DNA of 64,000 nucleotides from CAVXTT01 sp963764685 (GCA_963764685.1 CAVXTT010000027.1:43081-107080), one strand, 5' to 3'; shown: positions 8,797-19,175, counted from the stretch's first letter. Translations and numbers: made by a program. The notes: a model not told the origin generated them from the letters alone.

Positions 8797-10104
8797 CTAG
8801 CTTTTCTTGTTGAAGGACATCTTCTTTTCTTCAACACGTACATTGCTTCCGTCGTTTAATTCTCTCGATATTGCCCTGTAACTTCCGGAGATTACCATTT
8901 CGCCCCCCTCAAGACCTTTCTTTATCTGGATATAATTATCATCGCTTAGTCCTGTTTCAACCTCTACAGATTTAGCTTTTCCGTTCTTAACGATAAAAAC
9001 GATCTCTTTTGGTTTGTTGTTATCTTTCTGCTTGTCATCTTTTTTTACCATTAAAGCAGAAGATTCCTCTTCTCCTTCAGCTTTATTTTCCTGGGGACCT
9101 TTCATTCCTTCATTTCTCGCAGTAACGCTCTGCAGTGGAACAGTAACAACATTGGCAATTGTTTCAGTCTGAATATCAGAATTGCACGACATACCAGGTC
9201 TAAGATTGGGATCGGGATCAATAAGTTTTATTCTCACATTAAAATTAACTACCTGTTCCTGTGTACCTATGCCGGCTGTCAAAGCGGAGTTACCTATCTG
9301 GGTAACAACACCCTTAAATTCCTTCTCACTGAAGGCATCTACTTTAATGGTAGCTGTATCGCCGTTTGATACCAGAACCACATCATTTTCATCTACTTCA
9401 ACAGTGGCTTCCATATGGTGAAGATCAGCAACCGTCATAATATTTGTACCCTGGCTGAATCCGCTTCCAAGTACTCTTTCACCAAGTTCAACATTCAATT
9501 GAGTTACTGTCCCATCCATAGGGGAATAGATTGCTGTTTTATTGATCTGTTCATTTATTTCTTTCAAAGAAGCCTGCATCTGCAGAACTTCAGCCTGTGC
9601 TCCTTCAAATGCTCCTTTTGCACTTAAGTAAGAACTTTTTGATGTTTCGAGTTCAGAATCACTTGCAAGTTTCTTTGTGTGCAGTTCTTTTATTCTATTA
9701 TACTCAGAATTTATCCTATCCAGTTCAGCCTGCCGCATAGACAGGTTTGATTTTGCACTTAAAAGACCGGCTTCTGCTCTGTCTTTTTGTGCAATATAAA
9801 TATCTGCTTTAATTTTTATCAGCAGGGTTCCTTTTTTTACCATATCACCTTCCTTCACAGGTAAAGCTATGATTTCCCCGGTAACTTCGGGAGTAATGAT
9901 AACCTGGAATTCCGGGTTAATCTTCCCGGTTGCAGAGACTGTCTGGGTAATATCTCTTTTTGCTACTTTCTCGGTCTGTACTGCAATAATTTCATCTTTG
10001 CTACCGCCAAGTAGTGCAACAAGAACAAGGACAACAACAAGAAGTCCTATTCCTCCGAATATGAATAATTTCTTTTTTGATCTTTTGGGTTTTCCGTTAG
10101 CCAT
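8797..10104 (-). CDS. MacA-like periplasmic adaptor (HlyD/MFP family)
   Basis: 435 residues. A basic N-terminus (KPKRSKKK) and a single membrane anchor (about 12-33) are followed by the barrel-sandwich half (SATGKINPEFQVIITPEVTG), a long coiled-coil hairpin (about 100-190) and the second half with the membrane-proximal domains (about 200-420). A Lys/Glu-rich insertion (about 335-375, ENKAEGEEESSALMVKKDD) interrupts the C-terminal domain. The adaptor links the inner-membrane ABC complex to the TolC-like channel encoded just upstream. Start 10104 follows the tolC-like stop by 25 bp. Confidence 0.93.
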   Translation of the reverse strand: MANGKPKRSKKKLFIFGGIGLLVVVLVLVALLGGSKDEIIAVQTEKVAKRDITQTVSATGKINPEFQVIITPEVTGEIIALPVKEGDMVKKGTLLIKIKADIYIAQKDRAEAGLLSAKSNLSMRQAELDRINSEYNRIKELHTKKLASDSELETSKSSYLSAKGAFEGAQAEVLQMQASLKEINEQINKTAIYSPMDGTVTQLNVELGERVLGSGFSQGTNIMTVADLHHMEATVEVDENDVVLVSNGDTATIKVDAFSEKEFKGVVTQIGNSALTAGIGTQEQVVNFNVRIKLIDPDPNLRPGMSCNSDIQTETIANVVTVPLQSVTARNEGMKGPQENKAEGEEESSALMVKKDDKQKDNNKPKEIVFIVKNGKAKSVEVETGLSDDNYIQIKKGLEGGEMVISGSYRAISRELNDGSNVRVEEKKMSFNKKS

Positions 10105-10129
10105 TTGGATATTCTCCTATTAAGAATTT

Positions 10130-11467
10130 TCATTGATATCTTTTATAATCAAGGACACCGAGCTGATACTTTAACTGCTCACTCAGCGTTACATAAGCAA
10201 ACTGCGCATTTATATAAGTTGTTTGTGCATTTGTATACTCTGAATTAGCAACAAGCACATTCAAAAGAGTGCCGGCGCCGAGGTTATATTTTTCCTGTTC
10301 GATTTTTCTGTTTTCTTCAGCAGCAGTTACATTCCTTTCACTTACATCAAGCAGTTTCTCCGCTCCCTGCAGATCAAGGAAAGTTTTCTGGATGCCCCTT
10401 GCAATTTCTCTTTCGAGATCGGATACTTCAATTTCTCTTGTCATTGCATTAACCTGAGCCTGCTGTACCCTATTTACAACAGAGAATCCGGAGAAGATGG
10501 GTATATTTAAATTTAACCCGACAAAATACCTGTCAGTTTCAAACAAATGTTTCATTGTGTTGGAATTGGTGCTATAACTCGCGCTGCCGGTCAATGTCGG
10601 GAAGTGACCTGAGCGGGCAATAGATACAGCATCATATGAACTTTCAAGTGAAAGTTTTGCACTGGCATAATCCAGCCTGGTTTGAAGAGCCTGAATGACA
10701 AGCTCCCTGATATTCTCAAAATCTTTTGATAAATTCTGCCCAAGCACACTTTGTTCAGCAGTTGACAAGGAATCGTTAAATTGGTACTCCTCCAGTACAT
10801 TCAAACCAAGATAATATAAAAGATTTGTTTTAGCCGTTTCAAGATTATTTTTTGCCCTGATTACTTCAAGTTCTGCATTTCCGAGTCTTACCTGCTGGGC
10901 GTAAACATCAGCAAGAGTTACAGCACCAAGTTTATTCCGTTCCGAGATTGTTTCGTAGTTTTTCTGACTCCATATCACGTCTTCTTCCTTAACTTTAAGC
11001 AGTTGCTGAAAATTCACAACATCGTAGTAATATGTAATTGTCTGGAATACTACATCCTGTTTCAATCTTTCGAGTGATAATTCTGCCGATTCTAAATCAT
11101 TCTGGCTTTGTGACAGGGCTGAGAGATTTGACAATCCGTCAAATAGAACCCAATCTGCTCCCACACCTGCGTTATAAGTCCTCTCCTCTGAGGCAGGCTG
11201 CTGAAAAGTACCAACTCCAGGGATAAAAGTTTCTCCTGCTTCGATTCTACTCCAATTCCACCCTGCTGAAACTCCGAGCGATGGTAAAAGACCACCATAA
11301 CCTGACTGAACTCCGCTTTCATAGGCACTGAGAGAACTTTCAGATTTTTTGATTAAACTGTTCCGTTGCAGAGCGATTTGGACAGCCTCATCCAGAGTAA
11401 GTAGTTTTTGTCCGAAAGAAGCAGCTGAAAAAATTAAAAGTAAAAGAATATTAAGTGAAAATCGCAT
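10130..11467 (-). CDS. TolC-family outer-membrane channel protein
   Basis: 445 residues with a signal peptide (MRFSLNILLLLIFSAASFGQ) and the two pseudo-repeated helical/strand units of the OEP family (about 25-230 and 235-440), e.g. LTLDEAVQIALQRN at the start of the first. It trimerises to form the periplasm-spanning exit duct. It is the first gene of the operon tolC-macA-ATPase-permease-permease (11467 to 5561), so the promoter should lie in 11468-11660; no clear promoter was recognised there. Confidence 0.93.
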   Translation of the reverse strand: MRFSLNILLLLIFSAASFGQKLLTLDEAVQIALQRNSLIKKSESSLSAYESGVQSGYGGLLPSLGVSAGWNWSRIEAGETFIPGVGTFQQPASEERTYNAGVGADWVLFDGLSNLSALSQSQNDLESAELSLERLKQDVVFQTITYYYDVVNFQQLLKVKEEDVIWSQKNYETISERNKLGAVTLADVYAQQVRLGNAELEVIRAKNNLETAKTNLLYYLGLNVLEEYQFNDSLSTAEQSVLGQNLSKDFENIRELVIQALQTRLDYASAKLSLESSYDAVSIARSGHFPTLTGSASYSTNSNTMKHLFETDRYFVGLNLNIPIFSGFSVVNRVQQAQVNAMTREIEVSDLEREIARGIQKTFLDLQGAEKLLDVSERNVTAAEENRKIEQEKYNLGAGTLLNVLVANSEYTNAQTTYINAQFAYVTLSEQLKYQLGVLDYKRYQ

Positions 11468-11660
11468 TTCCGCTCCATTATTAAGAAGATAAATTAGTCG
11501 TCTTTTAGACGCTTAATTTTTAGTGTTAGTTTACCGTTAAGGCATTTTTTCAGTAAATTCTGCACAAAAATACCCAAAGGAATACAAGTTATTCAGTAAA
11601 CTATATAAACGGCTGAATAACTACATATACGGTTAATTATTTTATTAAGATGAGAAATTA

Positions 11661-11678
11661 GCCGAACGTAATTTCGGC
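11661..11678 (-). terminator. weak hairpin terminator
   Basis: GCCGAA and TTCGGC form a perfect 6-bp stem around a 6-nt loop, 22 bp after the stop of the CCA-adding enzyme gene. On the minus strand it is followed by TAATTTCTC, a poor U-tract. It separates that gene from the efflux operon downstream. Confidence 0.45.
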
Positions 11679-11699
11679 ATAATGGCAGAAATTAAAAAG

Positions 11700-13106
11700 C
11701 TAATTATTCAGATATTTATCTTTTATCTGCAGCAGATAGTTATAAGCATCTTCATAATTGTTAGCGATCTTTCCTTCAAGGATTGCTTCTTCAATTGCGG
11801 TTTTGATCTCACCGACTTTCCGACCGGGAGATATTCCACAGACTTCCATGATAGTCTCCCCCCTTACGGGCGACTGGAATGCACTTAGTTTATCTTTTTC
11901 TTCAACCTCGAGAACCTTAGCCATTACTCTTTCGTAATTATCCAGATATTTTGCAACCTTGTCAGGGTTCTTGCTGGTAATATCCGCCCGGCATAACGTA
12001 ATTAAATCATTGAGATGTTCCCCTGCATTTACTATAAGACGGCGGATAGCTGAATCGGTAACCTCTTCTGCTGCAAGAGCAATCGGTCTCAGGTGAAGCC
12101 GAATAAGTTTTTCTACATACGGAAGCTCGTGAAAAGGAAGTTTCATCCTTCGGAATATTCCCTTCATCATTCTTGCACCAATTTCTTCGTGCCCGTGGAA
12201 AGTCCAGCCCGTATCAGGAATAAATTTCTTGGTCTGTGGCTTGGCAATATCGTGCATCAAAGCCGCAAACCTTAGCCAGATATTATCACTCACACGTGCA
12301 ACATTATCAACTACAAGGCAGGTGTGCAGAAAAACATCTTTATGATGATAATCCTTTCTTTGCTCAACTCCCGAAAGATTTGCTACTTCAGGAAACACTA
12401 CCTCCATTACGCCTGAATAGAACAAAAGCTTCAGACCAATTGAAGGCTGAGGAGAAGCCAGTATTTTTAAAAACTCATCAGTGATTCTTTCCTGGGATAC
12501 AATTGTAAGTCTTTTTCTGAGATTATTTGCAGCAATATTAATTGAATCATCTACCTGAAACTGCAGCTGTGATGCAAACCTGAATCCCCTCATAATCCTA
12601 AGCGGATCATCATCAAAAGTAATCTCCGGATCCAGAGGAGTTCTGATAATTTTGTTTTCCAGATCCTGCAATCCGTTAAAAGTATCGATGAGCTCACCAA
12701 AATTCCCGGGGTTAATACTAACAGCAAGTGTATTGATTGTGAAATCCCTTCTGCTAATATCCTCTTCGAAGCTGCCGGATTCAACCTGAGGGTTACGGCT
12801 TTCTTTATTATATGATTCTTTTCTTGCACCAACAAACTCAAGATTATACTCCCCCAATTTGAAATGTGCTGTACCAAAATTCCTGTAAATTGCTATATTC
12901 TTTATACCCAGTTTTCCTGCAAGAAGAGACGCATACCCGGGACCGTCACCCACAACCAGAAAATCTATTTCTTTTTTATCCCTGCCCAGGATCAAATCTC
13001 TTACATAACCGCCAACAATATATACAGCAAAGCCCATCTCATCTGCAGCAACAGAAGCATCTTTAAGGAATTTCAGTTTGTTTAATTCTTTATTAAAGTT
13101 TTTCAT
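11700..13106 (-). CDS. cca: CCA tRNA nucleotidyltransferase / poly(A) polymerase family protein with HD domain
   Basis: 468 residues. The class II nucleotidyltransferase head has VGGYVRDLILG (about 31-41) and the metal site at 46-48, followed by the RNA-binding neck (RRDFTINTLAV, PLRIMRGFRFASQL), an HD phosphohydrolase domain (about 250-380, with FLHTCLVV and ALMHDIAKP) and a C-terminal helical region. It adds or repairs the CCA end of tRNAs. The metal site reads EID rather than the usual DxD, so the first Asp is replaced by Glu. It overlaps the downstream permease gene by 14 bp. Whether it is a pure CCA-adding enzyme or a poly(A) polymerase cannot be settled, though CCA addition is likeliest. 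Confidence 0.9.
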   Translation of the reverse strand: MKNFNKELNKLKFLKDASVAADEMGFAVYIVGGYVRDLILGRDKKEIDFLVVGDGPGYASLLAGKLGIKNIAIYRNFGTAHFKLGEYNLEFVGARKESYNKESRNPQVESGSFEEDISRRDFTINTLAVSINPGNFGELIDTFNGLQDLENKIIRTPLDPEITFDDDPLRIMRGFRFASQLQFQVDDSINIAANNLRKRLTIVSQERITDEFLKILASPQPSIGLKLLFYSGVMEVVFPEVANLSGVEQRKDYHHKDVFLHTCLVVDNVARVSDNIWLRFAALMHDIAKPQTKKFIPDTGWTFHGHEEIGARMMKGIFRRMKLPFHELPYVEKLIRLHLRPIALAAEEVTDSAIRRLIVNAGEHLNDLITLCRADITSKNPDKVAKYLDNYERVMAKVLEVEEKDKLSAFQSPVRGETIMEVCGISPGRKVGEIKTAIEEAILEGKIANNYEDAYNYLLQIKDKYLNN

Positions 13107-14214
13107 TGATGATTACAGGAGCCGGTTCCTGTACCACTAAAGGGAGAGGTTTACTTCCAAGAATTACTGCAATAGGCCGCAGTGGAGCGATATTGCTGAA
13201 TAATATTTTCATCGCGGCAGCGATTGGTACCGCTAAGAACATTCCAACTACTCCCCATACCCATCCCCAAAAAATGAGGGAGAAGAGAACGAATACGGGG
13301 CTCAGATCCATCTGCTTTCCCAGATAGTGAGGTTCTGCGATATTACCGATAAGATTATGTATTGCCAGAAGTAAAAGTGTCATAGAGATTACAGACCAGC
13401 CCAGCCCTTTATCCAGAAAAGCAATACTTACAGGAGCTAATGTTGCGATAGTTGAACCGATATTCGGGATGTAATTTAAAATGAATGTTAATATACCCCA
13501 GAACAAAGCAAAATCCACATCATATAGAGACAGGATTCCCCAGGTGATCAGTCCGGTTACCAGGCCTAATACTGTTTTAATTACAAGGTAATTTTGAAGC
13601 TGTGTATCTATAGATTCTATATTATCCGCTATAAGCTGTTTCTTCCCCAGGAAAGCTGATTTTAATCTTTCCTCAAATTGCTTTTTCCCGGCCATCATAA
13701 AAACCCAAAACACTAATGATATGAGCATATCCCCAAGAAAACCGGTGATATTATTAAACATCCACTCTATTACCCCGATTTCATAAAGTTTCTTAAAGAT
13801 CGATTCCCCATCTACATTAATAAAATTAAAACCTATGATTTTTGAAAATTCTTTTACAGTAATCCCGAGCGGTGTAAGCAAAGCTTTAATTATCCCCGTT
13901 AAATGATTAAGATAGTATTGAAGCTTGCCGGAAATAGTTTCCAGATTATAGAGCAGAAGCAGCCCGAATAAATAAATGATCCCGGCTATTAATAAAAAAA
14001 TCAGTAAGATAGTTATCCATTTAGGGATTCCGTAACGACGAAGAATAACCTGGAGAGGATGAAAAAGATAAGTGAGAAACACTGCTATCGTCACAGGAAT
14101 TAATATTTCCTTAAGTGCCATAAGTATGTATACAAAGAGTATAAATGTTATGAAGCCAAGGAAAATGGTCAAGAGTTTTGTATGACGGTGAACTATCTGC
14201 TCAGGAGAATACAT
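13093..14214 (-). CDS. AI-2E/PerM-family membrane permease
   Basis: 373 residues with about seven or eight transmembrane helices: a pair near 17-60, one near 62-90, a long amphipathic middle, then a dense block from about 205 to 350. That block holds FILNYIPNIGS and LFSLIFWGWVWGVVGMFLAVP, both typical of the AI-2E transporter superfamily. Members include the TqsA autoinducer exporter and Na+/H+ antiporters, and the substrate here is unknown. It overlaps the CCA-adding enzyme gene by 14 bp, which implies translational coupling. Confidence 0.9.
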   Translation of the reverse strand: MYSPEQIVHRHTKLLTIFLGFITFILFVYILMALKEILIPVTIAVFLTYLFHPLQVILRRYGIPKWITILLIFLLIAGIIYLFGLLLLYNLETISGKLQYYLNHLTGIIKALLTPLGITVKEFSKIIGFNFINVDGESIFKKLYEIGVIEWMFNNITGFLGDMLISLVFWVFMMAGKKQFEERLKSAFLGKKQLIADNIESIDTQLQNYLVIKTVLGLVTGLITWGILSLYDVDFALFWGILTFILNYIPNIGSTIATLAPVSIAFLDKGLGWSVISMTLLLLAIHNLIGNIAEPHYLGKQMDLSPVFVLFSLIFWGWVWGVVGMFLAVPIAAAMKILFSNIAPLRPIAVILGSKPLPLVVQEPAPVIINEKL

Positions 14215-14282
14215 ATATATGATTAAATTATTTACCTAAGATAAGAAAGAAATGATCTTTCCGGGAATCGATTTGATCTGCC

Positions 14283-16527
14283 TCAATCGGGGATGCTGAC
14301 CAGCGCATCGTACATTTCATCTCCATTCCTGTAAAACCATTCAGCCTTTTTGAAATTATTTTCAAGAACGAAATTAAAATTGTCATCCCCCTTGTATCTT
14401 CCTGCAAAAGCTGCAATCCTCATCGCCCCCTTAAAGTCCCTGCATTCGAGCATATATTGTGATAGTCTGTAAAGGGCATAGCTGCTCTCATAGTTGTTGA
14501 CAAAAAAAGTCTTATCGAATTGTTTCTTAAAAAGCGAATAATCCTCATCCAGTCCACGTGCCAGATCGGTAAGCACGGGAAATGATGCATAAGAATAGGC
14601 TTTCATATTCAGCTTTTTTAAGACTGAATACTTATCGTAATCACTCCCCTTTAAGATACATTTTAAGATTATCCTCACCGTTAATTAACGTCCTCCTAAG
14701 CGAGGAGAGATAAGCTAATGACCGGTTAGGTTTCTGCTGTTCAATTTTATTGTAGAGAGAATCAGCTTTTTCTTTCATATTGAGGTGAACAAAAAGATCT
14801 GCCAGCTTAAACTCAATGTTATAATAGTAGCTTGTATTATTATAATACTCAAGGTTCTTTAATATCAGCTGCACGGAGGTTTCTTTTTCTTCCAGTTCTG
14901 AGAGGCAGGCAACCAAACCCAGCAAGGCTGAGTATTCATTGCTGACATTAAGCACTTCCTGAAAGACGGATTGTGCTTCGCCAAATTTCTTCTGATCAAC
15001 AAGCTGCCATCCTATTTTAAGCCGGTCAGATACATAACGGGGGCATTCTTTTTGAATTATTGCCTTTCTGCCGAAGTAATATGTAGCCTCATCTTTTGTC
15101 GATCCGCTTTCTACGGAATTCAGAAATCTGTAATAATCCTTCACAATAGCAGAAACAGTCCTCCCGTAGATTTCCGGAAAATCTATATCAGTATAAAGTT
15201 TTTTGAATTTTTCTATCCCATAGGTCCTGATAAGATAATCAGAGAAAGATCCGGCATATATATATGAAAGACTCGAATTTTGTCTAAAAAAGTTAAGATA
15301 ATTAAATAATTCTTCAAGTCTTACCTTATATCCGTTCTTATATGCCAGTGCTGCCATTGAGTGAATATAATTTTCGTCGTACATAGGGTCCGCGGCTGTA
15401 GCAGCGCCTTCAATAAGTGCGGGGTTAAAATTATCTGCTATCTTAAAAATACCCTTGCCGAATTCTGCAGTAAAACAGTGTGCTATTTCGTGCCTGAGAG
15501 TTGTATTATAATTATTATAGGTTGTATATGTCTGCAGCAGCCACGGTTTTGCTACATCAGCACTGGAAGAGCCAAATAATGCACCTTTCTGATCAGCACT
15601 GGCAAAAATATATGAAGTGATCTTTTCACCCGGGGCCTGGTGAAAAAACTTAACAAGCTCGCTGTAATAATATTCGTGGTGAAGAGCTATTACTTTAATA
15701 AGCCGCTTATTTATAAGGGGAGAATAATGTATTGAAAAATGTTTTGTCTCAATGCTCTCACTCAGTTCTTTTTTCAATTCCCTCTGAGTGGTTGAGAAAC
15801 GGAAATAAGGAGAAATATATATGAACAGACCTGATATTAATGACAGCAAATAATAGAATATGGAGACGGTGGATCTTTCGTCCGGTAAAGATAATAGGCA
15901 TAAAGGAGAATCAATACGGAACCGAAGAAAAGAATATTAAAGAACCTGTATAGAACTAGTCTCCCTGCCAACGCTTAATCCTTCATCGTAAATAGTCCCC
16001 GGGAAATATCCAATCAAGCGGATTATAAAAATATACCTGCGGGTTAAAATAAAATTCGAAAAAAGGTATCAGTGCATATTAGAAAACAGAAGTGCAATAA
16101 AAATAACCCAGGGCGCCCGCCTTGGAGATAAGATAGCTTATGCCTGCCATAGTACTACCTATAAGGACAGCCGGGAAGTGTAATTACCGTATAGAATGCA
16201 GTACCATCTAGTCAGTGAGCAGTTCTGTCCGAATATTGTATTCAGTAACCGATATAGCAGCGGGAATTATCAAGGAAAAGCGGGAAGGCAATTCTTAATC
16301 TTAAATAGATTTCTCTTTTTGCATTCTGATTCCCCATCCATATTTTGAGGAGAGAAGTAGTATATAGACCTGAAAAAATAACAAGTAGCAAGAGAATTCA
16401 GAACAGAAAATTCAAATCCGAATACCTCGGCAAGAGGAAGGTTTATAAGAACCAGGTTTAAGATAATAAGAAGAAATAAATAGACCGGCAGGTAGTTATA
16501 TGTTCTTATTGCAGATAAAAGCTTCAA
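14283..16527 (-). pseudogene. frameshifted gene: membrane protein with peptidase-MA-like metallopeptidase domain
   Basis: Minus-strand coding potential runs continuously from directly after murA (TTG start at 16527) to 14283 but changes frame several times. The N-terminus (MKLLSAIRTYNYLPVYLFLL) has membrane helices. A patched middle (16270-15850) yields further hydrophobic pieces such as GSTMAGISYLISKAGALGY and FFEFYFNPQVYFYN. A 402-residue intact stretch from 15849 holds a zinc-binding HEIAHCF motif, as in gluzincin/peptidase-MA proteins, and TPR-like helices. At about 14655 a GGGG run shifts the frame, after which about 125 more residues follow. It is probably one gene of about 740 codons. 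Either consensus indels or real decay would explain it. Confidence 0.6.
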
Positions 16528-17799
16528 TTAATATTCTGACCCTTCAACTCTTTCAATATCGGCACCAAGTTTTTTCAGTTTCTCTTCAATTTTTTGATAT
16601 CCCCTGTCAAGATGATAAACTCTAAGAACCTCTGTAATTCCCTCTGCAGCTAATCCGCCAAGCACAAGACTGGCACTGGCCCGAAGATCGGTTGACATTA
16701 CTTTTGCTCCCTTAAGTTTATCAACTCCCTTTATAAGGGCAGTATTTTCATTTACGGTTATATCTGCACCCAGTCTTAAAAGTTCCGGTACGTGTTTAAA
16801 TCTGTCGAGATAGATTGTATCTGTAACAAGAGATGAACCCCCGGCAAGACTCATATATACAGTCCACTGTGCCTGCATATCTGTAGGGAATCCGGGAAAA
16901 ACAGAAGTAGTTACATCAGTTGACCTGGGATTAATATTAGTGGCATCAAGCTCAATATTATTATCTGCAACAATTATACGGCAGCCGCTGTCCTCCAGCT
17001 TGAGAAGAACGGCATCTATGAATGATGACCTGATGTTGTTTATACAAATTTTACTCCCGGTAATTGCCGCAGCTATAAGGAGAGTACCTGCTTCAATTCT
17101 GTCTGGAATTGTTTGGACATTTGTGGAATGCAGTTCTTCAACTCCTTCAATCGTAAGTGTTGAGGTATTCATACCATCGATTCTTGCACCCATAGCCACA
17201 AGCATCTCTGCAAGATTCGTGATCTCAGGTTCTATAGCGGCATTGCTGATTACAGTTATACCTTTAGCCAGCACTGCAGCCATCATTATATTACCGGTAG
17301 CACCGACAGATGAAACATCAAAATGAATGCGTGCACCTTTCAACCTGTCTGTACGGGCTATTATATATCCTTCCGAAAGTTCTATTTCAGCCCCCATTTT
17401 TTTTAAACCTTCAAGGTGAAGATTTATGGGACGTGGTCCCCAGGCACATCCCCCGGGTAAAGAAACTTTAGCTTTACCAAACCGTGTAAGTAAAGGTCCC
17501 AGGACATAAACAGATGCTCTCATTTTTTTTACGTGTTCATATGGAGCTACCTGGCTGGTGATATTCGAAGTATTAAGCTGAAGAGTATCTTCTGAGAGTT
17601 CTGTTTCAACACCAAGCTGATTAAGCAGCTTCATCATCGTATAAACATCGTTCAGAGCCGGGGTGTTAAATAATTTGTAATCACCTCCTGCAAGAAGAGA
17701 TGCAGGCATAAGTGCCAGTGATGCATTCTTAGCCCCGCTGACATCGGCAATGCCGGAAAGCTTTTGCCCCCCTCTGATAATAAATTTATCCAATTTCAA
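16528..17799 (-). CDS. murA: UDP-N-acetylglucosamine 1-carboxyvinyltransferase
   Basis: 423 residues, full length. It transfers enolpyruvate from PEP to UDP-GlcNAc, the first committed step of peptidoglycan synthesis, in the cytoplasm. The inside-out alpha/beta barrel signatures are present: GGQKLSGIADVSGAKNA at 10-26, the loop GGCAWGPRPINLHLEGL with the catalytic Cys at 118 (so fosfomycin-sensitive in type), and the C-terminal DLRASASLVLGGLAAEG. The broken peptidase gene begins at the base after its stop codon. It stands first in that unit, with a 100-bp leader. Confidence 0.97.
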   Translation of the reverse strand: MKLDKFIIRGGQKLSGIADVSGAKNASLALMPASLLAGGDYKLFNTPALNDVYTMMKLLNQLGVETELSEDTLQLNTSNITSQVAPYEHVKKMRASVYVLGPLLTRFGKAKVSLPGGCAWGPRPINLHLEGLKKMGAEIELSEGYIIARTDRLKGARIHFDVSSVGATGNIMMAAVLAKGITVISNAAIEPEITNLAEMLVAMGARIDGMNTSTLTIEGVEELHSTNVQTIPDRIEAGTLLIAAAITGSKICINNIRSSFIDAVLLKLEDSGCRIIVADNNIELDATNINPRSTDVTTSVFPGFPTDMQAQWTVYMSLAGGSSLVTDTIYLDRFKHVPELLRLGADITVNENTALIKGVDKLKGAKVMSTDLRASASLVLGGLAAEGITEVLRVYHLDRGYQKIEEKLKKLGADIERVEGSEY

Positions 17800-17904
17800 A
17801 CCTGAAAGTGTTAGAATCTTTTAAACTACCTGAAGGAAATTAGAAATTAAGGGATGTAAAATCAATCACATTAGAAATTGTCAGAGAGATTTTTCAGGGA
17901 TTTC

Positions 17905-18615
17905 TTAAGTTTCAACAATTACAAATGAATAATTATCCGGTGCACCTCTGTTTTCTATAAGTTTTACCAGAGAAGGTGCAGATAGTTCGAAATCCTGCTT
18001 CAATATTTCCGTAAGCTCTTCATCGGAAACAACAGAATTCACCCCATCGGTACATATAAAAAATTTGAAGCCGGTATTGATCCTGGCTTTGCTGAGGTCG
18101 GTATCTACGATGGGAGATTTTCCCAAAGCCTTTGTAATAATATTTCTATTGGGATGTTTCTCAGCTTCTTTCAGAGTCAGTCTACCGTCATCCACCAGTT
18201 TCTGAACAAGGGAGTGGTCTTTTGTTAACTGGCGGAGAGTCCCGTTTGAAAAGAGATAAATGCGGGAATCACCCACGTGCCCCCAATAGATATTACTTTG
18301 TCCTAGATATATAACCTCGGCAGTAGTTCCCATTCCTCTTACTTCCGGATTATTATATGCGTAATTTCTTAATTCAGAGTTTGCAAGTTCCAGGGCACTT
18401 TTTATTCTTTCAAGATAATCGGATTGAGAAGAATTTTTAAAATAATTAAATATAGTCCTCACCGTAAGGTTAGACGCTATATCTCCTGCATTATTGCCTC
18501 CAAGTCCATCACAGACTATAATCAGCAAGCCATCGTCGATTTTATGAGTTCCCACACTATCCTCATTGAGGGAACGTTTTAATCCTGTTCTTGATTCAGT
18601 TACATACTTAAACAT
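17905..18615 (-). CDS. PP2C-family serine/threonine protein phosphatase
   Basis: 236 residues, a minimal bacterial PP2C (PrpC/Stp-like). All metal motifs are visible: R.lNEDS (14-20), VCDGLGGNNAGDIAS (about 34-48), GTTAEVIYLG, WGHVGDSRIYLF, LTKDHSLVQ, ICTDGV and APDNYSFVIVE. It dephosphorylates Ser/Thr proteins in the cytoplasm. No partner kinase of the PknB type is visible nearby. It has its own leader, and upstream lies a 940-bp gene-free region. Confidence 0.93.
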   Translation of the reverse strand: MFKYVTESRTGLKRSLNEDSVGTHKIDDGLLIIVCDGLGGNNAGDIASNLTVRTIFNYFKNSSQSDYLERIKSALELANSELRNYAYNNPEVRGMGTTAEVIYLGQSNIYWGHVGDSRIYLFSNGTLRQLTKDHSLVQKLVDDGRLTLKEAEKHPNRNIITKALGKSPIVDTDLSKARINTGFKFFICTDGVNSVVSDEELTEILKQDFELSAPSLVKLIENRGAPDNYSFVIVET

Positions 18616-18931
18616 ATTTATAAGCCCATTTCAAGTGGTATCCGGGGTAGTAAATTTAAGCTTTTTTAATCAATAAATGAAGTTTCTAAAAGGGATCCTA
18701 ACAAATGTAACACTTTTACTCAAAAACCCTGGTAGGATCTGTTTAGCCGGGCAGAAGTGCATATTCCTGCAAACCGGAAATATATTTTGTATCCTGACTT
18801 TGATCCTGCCAATCTGCAGGCAGGTCGATTCTTATTGGTCTGTATAATATTACCAATTCAAATGTCTGAAGGCAGGTCTATGTTAGCTTTATAGTCTGTT
18901 TATCTTAGGTACGGCTACGGAGTATATACAG

Positions 18932-18996
18932 ATGATAAACAAATGATAAACGGATGATAGAATTGGTTTAGGGTCAATTAGGGTTGGTTTAGGGTA
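18932..18996. repeat. 11-bp-period tandem array (two word families in phase)
   Basis: In steps of 11: ATGATAAACAA, ATGATAAACGG, ATGATAGAATT, GGTTTAGGGTC, then AATTAGGGTT (10 bp) and GGTTTAGGGTA. The first three and last three units are different words but keep the spacing. The 940-bp spacer 18616-19555 otherwise holds only this, the array at 19176-19219 and no convincing gene. Confidence 0.75.
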
Positions 18997-19175
18997 TAAA
19001 AACAAAGTTAGTTGATATTTATACTCTCAAAACTTTTTTTAGTTTGATTTAATAAAAGTGATCGATTTAGAGTATAGGTAGAATCTGTCCAATTTCTCTT
19101 AATCTTCACAATAATCAATATAATATAAATACCACGAGGGATTTGACCAGGCACCTAACAAAAAAAAGCCTCTAC

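Noticed and set aside
14640..14680. Programmed +1 frameshift in the peptidase-MA gene
   Set aside because: A GGGG run without a slow codon or a structured stimulator, and further frame changes upstream in the same gene, favour simple indels.
16940..17326. 128-codon frame antisense to murA
   Set aside because: Shadow of murA, Ser/Ile-rich with no start signal.
18965..18996. Telomere-like TTTAGGG repeats
   Set aside because: The period is 11 rather than 7 and only three imperfect units occur; it belongs to the 11-bp arrays.
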